Positions 29,068 through 39,990 of a stretch of DNA of 64,000 nt are shown here, piece after piece. A program made the position numbers and the translations under genes. The notes beneath the pieces are model-generated. The model was not told the origin of the DNA. It ran no database searches and saw only the letters and a list, made by a program, of their open reading frames with translations. Each line of letters begins with the position of its first letter. The stretch's first letter is position 1. Where the stretch lies: contig NZ_PDUW01000007.1 in NCBI RefSeq assembly GCF_003545815.1, positions 1 through 64,000 on the forward strand. The letters are read 5' to 3'. The DNA comes from Pusillimonas caeni (GTDB taxonomy: Bacteria; Pseudomonadota; Gammaproteobacteria; Burkholderiales; Burkholderiaceae_B).

Positions 29068-30331
29068 GGCGCAGCACCTGGGCCGGTTGCAGCCGCGAGG
29101 CGCGCCAGCTTGGATAGATGGTGGCCAGCAGGGACAAGATCAGGGATGTGACGGTGACGATCACGATGTCGCTTACCTCGGGGTTCGATGGCAGTTCGCT
29201 GATGAAATAGATTTGCTGGGGCAGGAACTGGATGCCCAGCAGGCGTTCGATGAATGGCACGATCACGTCGATATTGAAGGCGATCAGCATGCCCAGGAGC
29301 ACCCCGGCAAAGGTGCCGATCACGCCGATGAGGGCGCCCTGCACCAGAAAGATGCGTCCGATCTCGCGCGGGGTCGCACCCAGGGTGCGCAGTATGGCGA
29401 TATCGGACTGCTTGTCCTTCACCGCCATGACCAGCGACGAAAGCAGATTGAAGGCCGCCACGGCCACGATCAGCGCCAGGATCAGGAACATCATGCGTTT
29501 TTCAGTCTGCACGGCCGCGAACCAGGTGCGGTTGTTCTCCGTCCAGTCGCGCACCCGCGCATACGGGGGCACCAGCTCGCGCAGCGCTTGCGCCACCTGC
29601 GGCGCGCGCTGCATGTCGGCGATGCGCAGGCGCACGCCGCTGGTGCCGTTGTCGCGGAACACGCGGGCGGCGTCCTGCTCGTTGATGAAGGCCATCGACG
29701 CATCGTATTCGTAATAGCCCGATGAAAATATGCCCTTGACCGTGAATTGCCGCATGCGGGGGGTGAACCCGGCAGGCGACACCGAGCCCTGCGGCGCCAG
29801 CACCAGCAGCGTATCGCCCGGGCGCACACCCAGCGAATCGGCCAGATAGCTGCCCAGGACGATGGCGTAAGAGCCCGGCGCCAGCACGTCCAGGTCGGCG
29901 TCCGTCATCTGCTCGGCGATGTCGGACACGGCCGCCTCGCGCGCCGGGTCGATGCCCTTGAGCTGGACCCCGCTGAGCGACTGCCCTCTTACCAGCATGG
30001 CCTGGGCCGATACGAAGGGCGCCGCGCCTTTCACAGAGGGGTGCTGCCGCGCGTCGGCGGCCAGGTCTTCCCAGTGCTCCAGCACCTGATTGGGGTCGGC
30101 GCCCGGAACAAAGACCTCGATATGGGGCAGGACCGACAGCATGCGGTCCCTTACCTGGGTCTGGAAACCGTTCATGACCGACAGGACGACGATCAGGGCG
30201 GCGACCCCCAGCGCGATGCCGGCCATCGAGGTGCCGGCGATGAAGGAAACGAAACGATCCCGGCGTCCGCCCCGGCGGGCGCCGCGGGACACGCCCGCAT
30301 AGCGCGACCCTATCCACAATTCATAAGACAT
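29060..30331 (-). CDS. Lipoprotein-releasing ABC permease (LolC/E type)
   Basis: A 423-residue permease with one N-terminal helix (about residues 30-55), a large periplasmic domain (to about 270) and three C-terminal helices with the conserved [26 protein letters not shown] block. Only one permease precedes lolD here, so the complex is probably a single-gene LolC/E (LolF-like) homodimer, as known in other Betaproteobacteria, rather than separate LolC and LolE. It overlaps lolD. Confidence 0.93.
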   Translation of the reverse strand: MSYELWIGSRYAGVSRGARRGGRRDRFVSFIAGTSMAGIALGVAALIVVLSVMNGFQTQVRDRMLSVLPHIEVFVPGADPNQVLEHWEDLAADARQHPSVKGAAPFVSAQAMLVRGQSLSGVQLKGIDPAREAAVSDIAEQMTDADLDVLAPGSYAIVLGSYLADSLGVRPGDTLLVLAPQGSVSPAGFTPRMRQFTVKGIFSSGYYEYDASMAFINEQDAARVFRDNGTSGVRLRIADMQRAPQVAQALRELVPPYARVRDWTENNRTWFAAVQTEKRMMFLILALIVAVAAFNLLSSLVMAVKDKQSDIAILRTLGATPREIGRIFLVQGALIGVIGTFAGVLLGMLIAFNIDVIVPFIERLLGIQFLPQQIYFISELPSNPEVSDIVIVTVTSLILSLLATIYPSWRASRLQPAQVLRHD

Positions 30332-30386
30332 TTTTGCAAGCCACCATTTTTTTCTCGTCGTTTCGTATAGACACTACAATTCACGC

Positions 30387-31331
30387 ATGCACATCGTACT
30401 TCCCGGCGCGCTGCCCGATCCCGAAGCGGCGCGTGCCCTGCTTCCCCATCTGCACGAGGCCGCGCCCACTTTCACGGGCTGGCTGGCGCGCGGGCGGGCC
30501 AGGCTGCGAACGATCGAGCCGGCGGCGTCGGGCTGCACCGCCTATGAACAATGGCAGCTCGAGCGCGCGGGATTCAAACCCGATCCGCAACAGAATCTTA
30601 GCGCAGGCCTGGGCCCCTTATGGGCCTCGGGCGGCGGCCTCGCCCCGGATCAGCCGATATGGCTGGCCGAGCTGGTACACATGGCGCCCACGCAAAGCAG
30701 CACGGCCATGCTGGCCTCGCACGCGCTGCATATCACGCCAGACCAGAGTGTAGCCTTGTTCGAATCGGCACAGACGCTGTTCGAGGGAACAGGTTTCCAA
30801 CTGCATCACGACAGCGACGAGCGCTGGCGCATCGGGGTGCCGGCCTCCTGCGCCTTCAATGGCGCAAGCCCCGCCCTGGTCGCCGCCACATCGGTCAACG
30901 ACTGGTGGCCGCAGCAAGAAGCGGCGCGTCCCTGGAGACGCCTCTTCAATGAAATCCAGATGCTGTGGTACGGTCATCCGGCCAACGCCGCGCGCGCGAA
31001 CCAGGGCCTGCCCCCCATAAACGGCCTATGGCTGTTCGGCGGCGCCCGGCCGGAGCAGCTGCAAACCCCCGCCTCGCCCGGCGAAGCGCGCTGCTACGAG
31101 GCGCTGCAGGCGCCCTTCATGGCGCAGGACTGGGGCGGCTGGCTGGCCGCGCTCGCCGAACTCGAGGCGCAGGTCTTCCTGCCGCTGCAGCAACAGGACG
31201 TCCAGCCGGTGCTGGTGCTTGCGGGCCGCAGCGAGCTTGCCACGCTGGAACCCCGCATACTGGCCCGCTGGATGCAATGGCTACCCAGCGGCCGCAATAC
31301 ATGGAGCAAATGGTGGTTGTACCGAAACTAA
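30387..31331 (+). CDS. Conserved protein upstream of recJ
   Basis: A 314-residue protein starting MHIVLPGALPDPEAA, without signal peptide or membrane helices. Recognisable stretches are AELVHMAPTQSSTAML and RRLFNEIQMLWYGHPAN. It resembles a betaproteobacterial family that sits before recJ and is sometimes labelled phosphoglycerate-mutase-like; I see no phosphomutase active site, so I give no function. The overlap with recJ suggests co-translation. Confidence 0.75.
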   Translation: MHIVLPGALPDPEAARALLPHLHEAAPTFTGWLARGRARLRTIEPAASGCTAYEQWQLERAGFKPDPQQNLSAGLGPLWASGGGLAPDQPIWLAELVHMAPTQSSTAMLASHALHITPDQSVALFESAQTLFEGTGFQLHHDSDERWRIGVPASCAFNGASPALVAATSVNDWWPQQEAARPWRRLFNEIQMLWYGHPANAARANQGLPPINGLWLFGGARPEQLQTPASPGEARCYEALQAPFMAQDWGGWLAALAELEAQVFLPLQQQDVQPVLVLAGRSELATLEPRILARWMQWLPSGRNTWSKWWLYRN

Positions 31332-33019
31332 GCACCCGCCCCGCCGACCACGACGCCGCCAAGGCGCTGGAGGCGGCGGGCATACATCCCCTGTTGTGCC
31401 GGCTCTGGGCGGCGCGCGGGGTGCGCGCGCCCGGCGAGACGCTGTTGAAATGGGCCGCGCTGATTCCGCCCGCCCACCTTACCCATGTGGACACGGCGGC
31501 CGGCATGCTGGCCGACGCCATCCGGTCCGGGCAGCGCCTGCTGATCATCGCCGACTACGATTGCGACGGCGCCACCGCCTGCGCCGTGGGCGTGCGGGCC
31601 TTGCGCTCCATGGGTGCGCAGGTCGACTTCCTGGTGCCGAATCGTTTCGAAACGGGCTATGGCCTGTCGCCCGAAGTGGTGGAGCTGGCCGTGCGCCACG
31701 CCGCCGGCAAGCCCGACATGCTCATCACCGTCGACAACGGCATCGCCAGCGTCGACGGCGTGGCCGCGGCGCATCGCGCCGGCATGCAGGTGCTGATCAC
31801 CGACCACCACCTGCCGGGCCCCGTCCTGCCGGACGCCATGGCCATCGTCAATCCGAATCAGCCCCATTGCGGCTTTCCGTCCAAGAACCTGGCCGGGGTC
31901 GGCGTCATCTTCTACCTCATGCTCGCCCTGCGCGCCGAGCTTCGCCGCCGCGGCGTCTATGCCGCCGACGGCGGCCCGAGGCTCGACCTGCTCGCCGATC
32001 TCGTGGCGCTGGGAACGGTCGCCGACGTGGTCAAGCTCGACAGCAACAACCGCCTGCTGGTCACCCAGGGCCTGCAGAAGATACGCAGCGGCCGCATGCA
32101 GGCCGGCTTGCGGGCGCTGTTCGCCGTGGCCGGCCGCGAACCGCGCCAGGCCACCACCTTCGACCTGGGTTTTGCCCTGGGCCCGCGCATCAATGCCGCC
32201 GGCCGCCTCGCCGACATGAGCCTGGGCATCAATTGCCTGATTACGGACGATGAAAGCCATGCCCTGCAACTGGCGCGCGAACTGGACGAAATGAACCAGC
32301 AGCGGCGCAGCATAGAAGGCACCATGCGGGAAGAGGCGCTGCTGGCGGTGCAGCAGGGCCAGCCCACCATCGGCGCCAGCGTCTGCGTCTACCATCCGGA
32401 CTGGCATCAGGGCGTGGTGGGCCTGGTCGCCTCGCGCCTCAAGGAAACCTACTGGCGGCCCACCCTGGCCTTCGCGCGCTCGGGGCCGGGCGAGCTGCGC
32501 GGCTCTGGACGGTCGATACCCGACGTGCACCTGCGCGACGTGCTGGACCTCGTCTCCAAGCAGCATCCCGGCGCCATCCTGAAGTTCGGCGGCCACGCCA
32601 TGGCGGCCGGACTCACTCTGCGCGAAGAGGCCTATGAACACTTTCTTCAGGGCTTCGACGAGGCGGTCCGCCAGCTTGCCGGACGCGACAGCTTCGAACC
32701 CGTCATCGAGACCGACGGCTCGCTCGAGACCGGTTATGCCAACGCGCAGGTGGCAGGCATGCTGGCCGAACAGGTGTGGGGCGCGGGTTTTCCGCCGCCG
32801 GTGTTCCGCGACGTGTTCCGCGTCCATCACCAGCGCCTGCTGAAGGACAAGCATCTGAAGCTCAGCCTCGAGCGGGGTCATCAGCGCTTCGACGCCATCT
32901 GGTTCAATCATGCCGACCTGCTGCCTGAACAGATCGACGTGGCCTATAGGCTGGAGCAGAACAGCTGGAACGGCATGGTGTCGGCGCAACTGATCATCGA
33001 GTACGCCTGCCCCGCTTAG
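31310..33019 (+). CDS. recJ: Single-stranded-DNA 5'-3' exonuclease
   Basis: About 569 residues. The DHH motifs are intact: LIIADYDCDGATA, LITVDNGIAS, VLITDHHLPG, plus LGTVADVVKLD and the DHHA1 block ILKFGGHAMAAGLTL. It degrades 5' overhangs in RecF-type recombination and mismatch repair. The start is uncertain: ATG 31310 (used here) overlaps the upstream gene by 22 nt; ATG 31301 and 31277 are in frame. The stop codon TAG (33017-33019) is also the first three bases of a copy of the GGGCCTGTT repeat end. Confidence 0.94.
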   Translation: MVVVPKLSTRPADHDAAKALEAAGIHPLLCRLWAARGVRAPGETLLKWAALIPPAHLTHVDTAAGMLADAIRSGQRLLIIADYDCDGATACAVGVRALRSMGAQVDFLVPNRFETGYGLSPEVVELAVRHAAGKPDMLITVDNGIASVDGVAAAHRAGMQVLITDHHLPGPVLPDAMAIVNPNQPHCGFPSKNLAGVGVIFYLMLALRAELRRRGVYAADGGPRLDLLADLVALGTVADVVKLDSNNRLLVTQGLQKIRSGRMQAGLRALFAVAGREPRQATTFDLGFALGPRINAAGRLADMSLGINCLITDDESHALQLARELDEMNQQRRSIEGTMREEALLAVQQGQPTIGASVCVYHPDWHQGVVGLVASRLKETYWRPTLAFARSGPGELRGSGRSIPDVHLRDVLDLVSKQHPGAILKFGGHAMAAGLTLREEAYEHFLQGFDEAVRQLAGRDSFEPVIETDGSLETGYANAQVAGMLAEQVWGAGFPPPVFRDVFRVHHQRLLKDKHLKLSLERGHQRFDAIWFNHADLLPEQIDVAYRLEQNSWNGMVSAQLIIEYACPA

Positions 33020-33027
33020 GGCCTGTT
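33017..33027 (+). repeat. Half-end of the GGGCCTGTT repeat family (left of hsp20)
   Basis: TAGGGCCTGTT, identical to the first 11 bases of the element at 23007. It includes the recJ stop codon. An inversely oriented copy follows hsp20 at 33553-33568. Confidence 0.55.
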
Positions 33028-33074
33028 GAAGCCAGCGGCCCGGGTTTCGACGCGCCGACGGCCGCCGGCCTCGT

Positions 33075-33104
33075 TTGCAGCGGCCCGGGATTTGCTTCTA
33101 TAGT
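33075..33104 (+). promoter_or_regulatory. Likely promoter of hsp20
   Basis: TTGCAG (33075-33080) and TATAGT (33099-33104) are 18 nt apart, 31 nt before the hsp20 start. No HrcA-type CIRCE dyad is seen. Confidence 0.4.
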
Positions 33105-33135
33105 TGCTGATGAGCCGATCTCGGGGACACGAACG

Positions 33136-33537
33136 ATGAACTACCGTAAATCGCCCGGCGTAACATGGACGCAGGCAATGAACATGCTGGAGCAGGCCGA
33201 CCGGCTGCACCGCCAGTTCTTTCAGCTCGGCCGCGGCGCGGCGCGCGGTCCCACCTGGGAGCCGCCCGCCGACGTATTCGAGACCCCCTCCCATCTGTCC
33301 GTCCTGGTGGCTTTGCCGGGCGTGGCCTCCGACCGCCTCAAGGTGCTCATCGACGGCGGCGTCCTGCTGGTGGTGGGCGAGCGCCCCATGCCCGCCCCCG
33401 CCTCGGCGCACATACGCCGCATCGAAATCCCCTACGGCCGCTTCGAGCGCCGCATCGAGCTGCCTCCCGGCCAGTTCGAAATACAGGAATCCTCCCTGGC
33501 CAACGGCTGCCTGGTCCTTAGCCTGCGCAAGCTGTAG
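33136..33537 (+). CDS. Small heat-shock protein (Hsp20/alpha-crystallin)
   Basis: A 133-residue ATP-independent holdase. The alpha-crystallin domain spans about residues 40-133: PPADVFETPSHLSVLVALPG opens it, GGVLLVVGERP is the mid strand and LANGCLVLSLRK the final A-x-x-NG-x-L strand. The C-terminal IxI anchor seen in many family members is absent, which may limit oligomer size. It lies 55 bp before lon on the same strand; Hsp20-Lon pairs suggest hand-over of unfolded clients to the protease. Repeat half-ends bracket this gene. Confidence 0.88.
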   Translation: MNYRKSPGVTWTQAMNMLEQADRLHRQFFQLGRGAARGPTWEPPADVFETPSHLSVLVALPGVASDRLKVLIDGGVLLVVGERPMPAPASAHIRRIEIPYGRFERRIELPPGQFEIQESSLANGCLVLSLRKL

Positions 33538-33552
33538 GGCCCGCTTTCTCCC

Positions 33553-33568
33553 GTGTTAACAGGCCCTA
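33553..33568 (-). repeat. Half-end of the GGGCCTGTT repeat family (right of hsp20)
   Basis: GTGTTAACAGGCCCTA, the inverse of the element end at 23007, in the 55-bp gap between hsp20 and lon. Together with 33017-33027 it frames hsp20 like the ends of an element of about 550 bp. Confidence 0.65.
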
Positions 33569-33592
33569 ACCGTCACACCAAGAGGGACAGCC

Positions 33593-36004
<2,412 letters not shown>

Positions 36005-36084
36005 TCGAGTTGAGTTTTGCCAAGCTCCTTAAATTGAGGTGATGAGACCCCGGGGGAACGAGACTAAACTAGATCGTCCCTCAT

Positions 36085-37047
36085 TTAGTTATGAGCGGAG
36101 CCAACCAATTCGTTGATGTCTTCGATTCCTTCCTTGATGAGATACTGCTGCAGATCTTGCAAGGCGCGGGGAAGCGCCATTGGATCAACATAGTTAATCG
36201 TGCCGAACGCGACTGAGCGGGCGCCGGCCGCCATAAATTCAATGACATCGCGATAATCGGTTACCCCGCCCATTCCAAAAAGGGGAATATCAACGGCACG
36301 ATAGAGTTGCCACACCATATAAACTGCCATCGGCTTGATCGCAGTACCCGAGAGCGCGCCAATCTTGTTTCCGATAATGGGACGGCGGGTTTGATAATCG
36401 ATACACATCGCTCGTGGCGCATTGACCAAAGCGATGGCGTTCGCACCGGCCGCTTCGACGGCCTTCGCCACAGCAACCAGCGACGAATAGTCCGGTGCCA
36501 GCTTGGCCACGATCGGAAGCTTCGTGACTTGTCGCGCTCTTTTTACAAGTCGCTCGGCGGCCACTGGATCGTACCCGAAATCCAAGCCGCCTTGTTTTAG
36601 GTTTGGGCAAGAGAGGTTCAGTTCGATTCCCGCAAAGATGCCCAACTCGGAACATTTTTCAACGAGTTCGACGTATTCGTCTTCTGTGCGCCCGATGATA
36701 CTTTGGATAATCGGCAGATTGAATGACTCCAAGATGGGGGCATCTCTCAGGATGAAGGTTTCCCAGTCGTTACTGGGAATTCCCACAGAGCTGTGCAGCC
36801 CGGCGGCGACTTCGTGGATACGGGGCTCGGGGTTGCCCGGCCACCGATAGTTGCGAATCGTTTTCGGAACCAAGGCCCCCATGGTCTCTACAGGGAAGAA
36901 TTGGTTGAAGTTACCATGATGCCCATAGGTGCCCGAACCGACCGTCAATGGGTTTTTCATTCTAATGCCGGCAATTTCCACCGACATTCTCGGTGCGCGC
37001 GCGAGGGTTTGCGTATCTTCTTGGATGGACGTTTCGGTATCAAGCAT
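36085..37047 (-). CDS. Dihydroorotate-dehydrogenase-like flavoprotein, class 1B type (catabolic?)
   Basis: A 320-residue TIM-barrel FMN enzyme. ATG 37047 has a near-perfect GGGAGG site 6 nt upstream and overlaps the partner gene by 8 nt. Motifs: VGSGTYG, GIELNLSCPNLKQGG with the class-1 catalytic cysteine, VAKLAPDYSSLV, GALSGTAIKPMAVYMV and PLFGMGGVTDYRDVIEFMAAGA. With the PyrK-like protein it should form an NAD-linked FMN/FAD/2Fe-2S complex. Class 1B enzymes belong mainly to Gram-positives; Betaproteobacteria make pyrimidines with quinone-linked class 2. The catabolic neighbours suggest it acts on an imported heterocycle (orotate or a purine product). Confidence 0.85.
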   Translation of the reverse strand: MLDTETSIQEDTQTLARAPRMSVEIAGIRMKNPLTVGSGTYGHHGNFNQFFPVETMGALVPKTIRNYRWPGNPEPRIHEVAAGLHSSVGIPSNDWETFILRDAPILESFNLPIIQSIIGRTEDEYVELVEKCSELGIFAGIELNLSCPNLKQGGLDFGYDPVAAERLVKRARQVTKLPIVAKLAPDYSSLVAVAKAVEAAGANAIALVNAPRAMCIDYQTRRPIIGNKIGALSGTAIKPMAVYMVWQLYRAVDIPLFGMGGVTDYRDVIEFMAAGARSVAFGTINYVDPMALPRALQDLQQYLIKEGIEDINELVGSAHN

Positions 37048-37834
37048 GAAGAACCTCCCAGGTGTTGAATACAGGTCCATAGTGACAGACCTCTTTCCAG
37101 GCCGTTTCTTCCGGTTCATCTCGGCCTAGCTTTACATTGATGACGCAACCATGGCAGTCGCCGAAGCCGCAAGCCATATGCTGTTCCATTGCTATCTCTG
37201 CGGGTGCGCCTTGTGTCTCAGCTAGTTCATGCACGACGCGCGCAAGCCGGTTCGAGCCACAAACGTAGAACGCGTCGATCTTCCGCGTCTGGCTGAGCTC
37301 TTTCAGCGGATCCGTCACTAAAGTCCCCGGCGAATCCTGATCGGTGTGTGCATAGACGGGAAAGCCGTATTGTGAAAAGATGTCTTCGGCGACCAGGTTG
37401 TCCCGCGTGCGCGCACTTAAATAAGCGTGAACTTCGATACCCTGTTCAGCGGCTGCATCAACCAATGTGGGCAGAGCGGCAATGCCGATGCCTCGGCCGA
37501 TGACTGCGATGCGCTTCGCACCGGGAGGCAGGCTGAACCCTTTACCGAGTGGTCCAATGACGTCGCACCGCCCTCCTGACGGCATCGTGTCGCGCATCAG
37601 CCGCGTACCTTCGCCGACGATCTTGTATGCCACTTGGATCCTACGTCGATCCTGACTGATTCGATAGACGCTAAATGGTCTGCGCAAGTACGGAGCCAGG
37701 CTGTTCTCGATACGGATGTTGACGAATTGGCCAGGTTTGAGGGCTGCGGCCATATCCGGAGCTTCGATTTCAATTAGCCAATAATCGCCGGTCAGATGCC
37801 GATTGAAAACGACCGGCGCTAGAATTTGCTCCAT
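37040..37834 (-). CDS. PyrK-like FAD/2Fe-2S electron-transfer subunit
   Basis: A 264-residue ferredoxin-reductase-family protein: FAD-binding barrel with RRPFSVYRI, an NAD-binding half (IAVIGRGIGIAALPTL) and a C-terminal [2Fe-2S] site, CGFGDCHGC plus a later CHYGPVF, spaced as in PyrK. It passes electrons between NAD(P) and the flavin of the PyrD-like partner, whose start it overlaps by 8 nt. GGAGG stands 4 nt before ATG 37834. Start lies 26 nt after the GntR gene stop, so all are one operon. Confidence 0.88.
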   Translation of the reverse strand: MEQILAPVVFNRHLTGDYWLIEIEAPDMAAALKPGQFVNIRIENSLAPYLRRPFSVYRISQDRRRIQVAYKIVGEGTRLMRDTMPSGGRCDVIGPLGKGFSLPPGAKRIAVIGRGIGIAALPTLVDAAAEQGIEVHAYLSARTRDNLVAEDIFSQYGFPVYAHTDQDSPGTLVTDPLKELSQTRKIDAFYVCGSNRLARVVHELAETQGAPAEIAMEQHMACGFGDCHGCVINVKLGRDEPEETAWKEVCHYGPVFNTWEVLHA

Positions 37835-37860
37835 ATCTCCTCCAGGGATAGTTGTATGAG

Positions 37861-38547
37861 TCAGGTGTTTGGTGGCAGGTCGGCGAGATCAGCGACTTTT
37901 TCGACGTTGATGATGGCGTGACGCCGCACTATCTGCTCTAAGTGGGTCGGGTCGTTGAGTTCTACGGCCCGAATAAGCTTTTCGTGTTCAAGACCAAATA
38001 TCTCCATCTCGAGGCTTTGGCTGTAGTACTCGCGGTAATAGGGCAGCAACATGAATCTCATTTTCACTGTCTGACGCACAAGTAGCGGGCGGCCGCTTAA
38101 CGAGGTCAGGTAGTTGTGAAATGCGTCGTGCGCAGCCATCCATTTTGAAAGTGAGCTGCTCTCGCGCTCCATGCGCGACTTAAGATGGGTCAGCTCTTCC
38201 AGTTCGGAGAGGCCGATATTGGGCAACGCGAAGCGGGCAGCCAGCCCTTCCAAGGCGGCCCGTATTTCGATAAGTTGGGAGACCTCGGCCCGCGAATATT
38301 TAGCCACCACCGCGCCGCGGTTAGCGTAGATCATTACTGCTCCGTCCCCTTCGAGGCTCCGCAAGGCATCACGTACGGGAGTCCTGCTAATACCTAGCGC
38401 CTCGGCGACGGCTTCGGTAGGAATTCTCGTACCTGCTTTGAGCTCACCCGTCAGAATGCCATTGATAACATATTGGTATGCCTGTTCTACCGGCGGCAAA
38501 GACTTGTCGATGGCGCTTGGGGATAAGGAAGGAGATAGCAGGTGCAT
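37861..38547 (-). CDS. GntR-family regulator, FadR/FCD subgroup
   Basis: A 228-residue DNA-binding protein. The winged helix covers residues about 20-85 (GTRIPTEAVAEALGISRTPVRDALRSL core), and the all-helical FCD ligand domain follows with the metal-site pattern AAHDAFHNYL, HEKLIRAV and RRHAIIN. FCD regulators usually bind small carboxylates, which fits the TRAP transporter. It is encoded inside the leftward operon (M20, regulator, PyrK-like, PyrD-like) and is the obvious controller of the island. A perfect 14-bp palindrome sits 21 nt upstream of its start. Confidence 0.92.
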   Translation of the reverse strand: MHLLSPSLSPSAIDKSLPPVEQAYQYVINGILTGELKAGTRIPTEAVAEALGISRTPVRDALRSLEGDGAVMIYANRGAVVAKYSRAEVSQLIEIRAALEGLAARFALPNIGLSELEELTHLKSRMERESSSLSKWMAAHDAFHNYLTSLSGRPLLVRQTVKMRFMLLPYYREYYSQSLEMEIFGLEHEKLIRAVELNDPTHLEQIVRRHAIINVEKVADLADLPPNT

Positions 38548-38567
38548 GAGTTCGTCCGTTGCGTGCC

Positions 38568-38581
38568 CGTACTTAAGTACG
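38568..38581. promoter_or_regulatory. Palindrome, candidate GntR operator
   Basis: CGTACTTAAGTACG is a perfect 14-bp palindrome in the 43-bp gap between the M20 gene and the GntR gene. FadR-type regulators bind short palindromes of the form GTnnnAC; this fits loosely (GTAC-TTAA-GTAC). It would control transcripts entering the regulator and flavoprotein genes. Confidence 0.4.
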
Positions 38582-38590
38582 CAGTAAAAG

Positions 38591-39757
38591 TTACGTTGCC
38601 TCTGCCGGAAGACACTGCTCGATTAAGGAGTAGTAGATCTTCGACATGTCTACCAAGTCTGAAACTAAAACGTGCTCTTCGTTGGAGTGAAACTGATCGA
38701 CCTCGCCTGGCCCCAGCATCACCGCAGGAATGCCCCGGCGACAAAAATATCCGGCATCCAGGGCAAAATTGCAATGGAATGTTTGGGGTGCAGAGCCTGT
38801 TCCCAACTTAAACGCTTTAGTCAGTTTGTGAAAAAAATCGCTTTCTAATGGCAACTCGTTGGGATACATGATAGGCCCAAGCTCGAATTGAACACTCCAT
38901 GGTTCCGGCAACGTGATGGCATTCTTTATTGAAGCAAGCGCTTGTAATGGCTCTTCACCGGGTAAAAGCCGCCGGTCAAAAACGATGTTTACCGTATCTG
39001 GCACCGTATGTGTAGCCTTCGGGCTGCTGTCGATTGCTGTGGGCGTAAGCGTTGCAGGCCCGAATGCTGGATGATCGGGCACACCTAAATCAAGGGATTC
39101 GAGCTCACTGATCAGGCGTTGGGCTCCCGTGATTGCATTGATTCCGTTCCACGGAGCGGAGCTATGCGAAGTCTTGCCGCCAACGATTACTTCAAAGTCG
39201 ATTCTTCCTTTGTTGCCAATAGCGATCTTGCTGTTAGTGCCGACAAGGATTACTGCGCATTCAGGAGGCTCGGACAGCTCGGCCATTACGCTTTCGATCG
39301 CGTCGTGCCTGCCCGTTTCGCCGGCGGTCGTTAAAACAAGCATCAGCCTCCCTCCGAGTTGATCGCGCTTGATGGCTTGCTCGAAGGCTCCGAATGCTGC
39401 CGCCAAAGCGGTTTTCTGTTCCGCAACACCGCGTCCTCTAATAGCTTGGCCGCGTGGAGTTTCCACCAAGGTGGCCGAAAACGGGTCCTGCATTCGCGAT
39501 GCGGGATGAGTCATGGCATACCCTACGAACATGAGCGAACGACCGTTCTTCGGCCCCACCTCGGCAATAAGATTACCCATTTTGTCGTAGCGTATGGCCG
39601 CTCCCATCTCCTCCAAGCGGGGAGCAGCACACTCTTTAATAAAGGCTTTTACATGTGGGTCTTCTTCCTGCAAATCAGTTTGCTGACTTGGGAACCTGAC
39701 GAACTCCTGTAGGGTTTCCACTAGTGTTTCGTCGGTTATCACGATTGTTTCATTCAT
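38591..39757 (-). CDS. M20-family amidohydrolase/peptidase (YgeY/ArgE/DapE-like)
   Basis: A 388-residue zinc hydrolase from ATG 39757 (GGAG 5 nt upstream). The expected early His is replaced: the metal-site stretch reads MFVGYAMTHPAS where most members have HxD, followed by GRGVAEQKTALAAA where GxxDxKG is usual. The catalytic TTAGETGRHDA, the dimerisation domain (SHSSAPWNGINAITGA) and CNFALDAGYFCRRGIPAVMLGPG remain. The altered first ligands agree with YgeY-like members, which act in heterocycle breakdown rather than as peptidases, but loss of normal activity is also possible. First gene of the leftward operon. Confidence 0.82.
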   Translation of the reverse strand: MNETIVITDETLVETLQEFVRFPSQQTDLQEEDPHVKAFIKECAAPRLEEMGAAIRYDKMGNLIAEVGPKNGRSLMFVGYAMTHPASRMQDPFSATLVETPRGQAIRGRGVAEQKTALAAAFGAFEQAIKRDQLGGRLMLVLTTAGETGRHDAIESVMAELSEPPECAVILVGTNSKIAIGNKGRIDFEVIVGGKTSHSSAPWNGINAITGAQRLISELESLDLGVPDHPAFGPATLTPTAIDSSPKATHTVPDTVNIVFDRRLLPGEEPLQALASIKNAITLPEPWSVQFELGPIMYPNELPLESDFFHKLTKAFKLGTGSAPQTFHCNFALDAGYFCRRGIPAVMLGPGEVDQFHSNEEHVLVSDLVDMSKIYYSLIEQCLPAEAT

Positions 39758-39783
39758 GATGTCTCCATTATAGATTGGATGCA

Positions 39784-39789
39784 ATTATA
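39784..39789 (-). promoter_or_regulatory. -10 element of the leftward island operon
   Basis: A perfect TATAAT on the minus strand, about 27 nt before the M20 start; the -35 region (TGATGA at 17 nt) is weak, as expected for a regulated promoter. The 39758-39990 gap is strikingly AT-rich compared with all neighbours and must hold both divergent promoters; I could not fix the rightward one. Confidence 0.4.
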
Positions 39790-39990
39790 CGATAACCCAA
39801 ATGCTATCATCACCACCAAAAATAATAAAACCCTTATTAATTAGTGTTTTCCCCTGTATATGCCACAGATATTCATATGGTACTTTTCCACACTAGATTG
39901 AAAATTGAGTCCAATTATATTCATATCCACTAATGCGAGGCTGAAACCCAGGGCCTGGAAACAGCAGCGCATTTCAGAAGGAGAGTAGTT

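Noticed and set aside
31328-32989. 553-codon open frame opposite recJ
   Set aside because: Mirror frame of a GC-rich gene; recJ motifs are complete on the plus strand.
36005-36084. Attachment site or insertion-sequence end at the left island border
   Set aside because: There is a CCCCGGGG palindrome and an ACTAAA/TTTAGT pair, but no matching copy at the right border (47792-47808) and no integrase or transposase.
37048-37119. Longer N-terminus for the PyrD-like protein
   Set aside because: The internal ATG at 37047 has a near-perfect ribosome site and begins at the conserved length; the extension is highly basic and lies in the partner gene.
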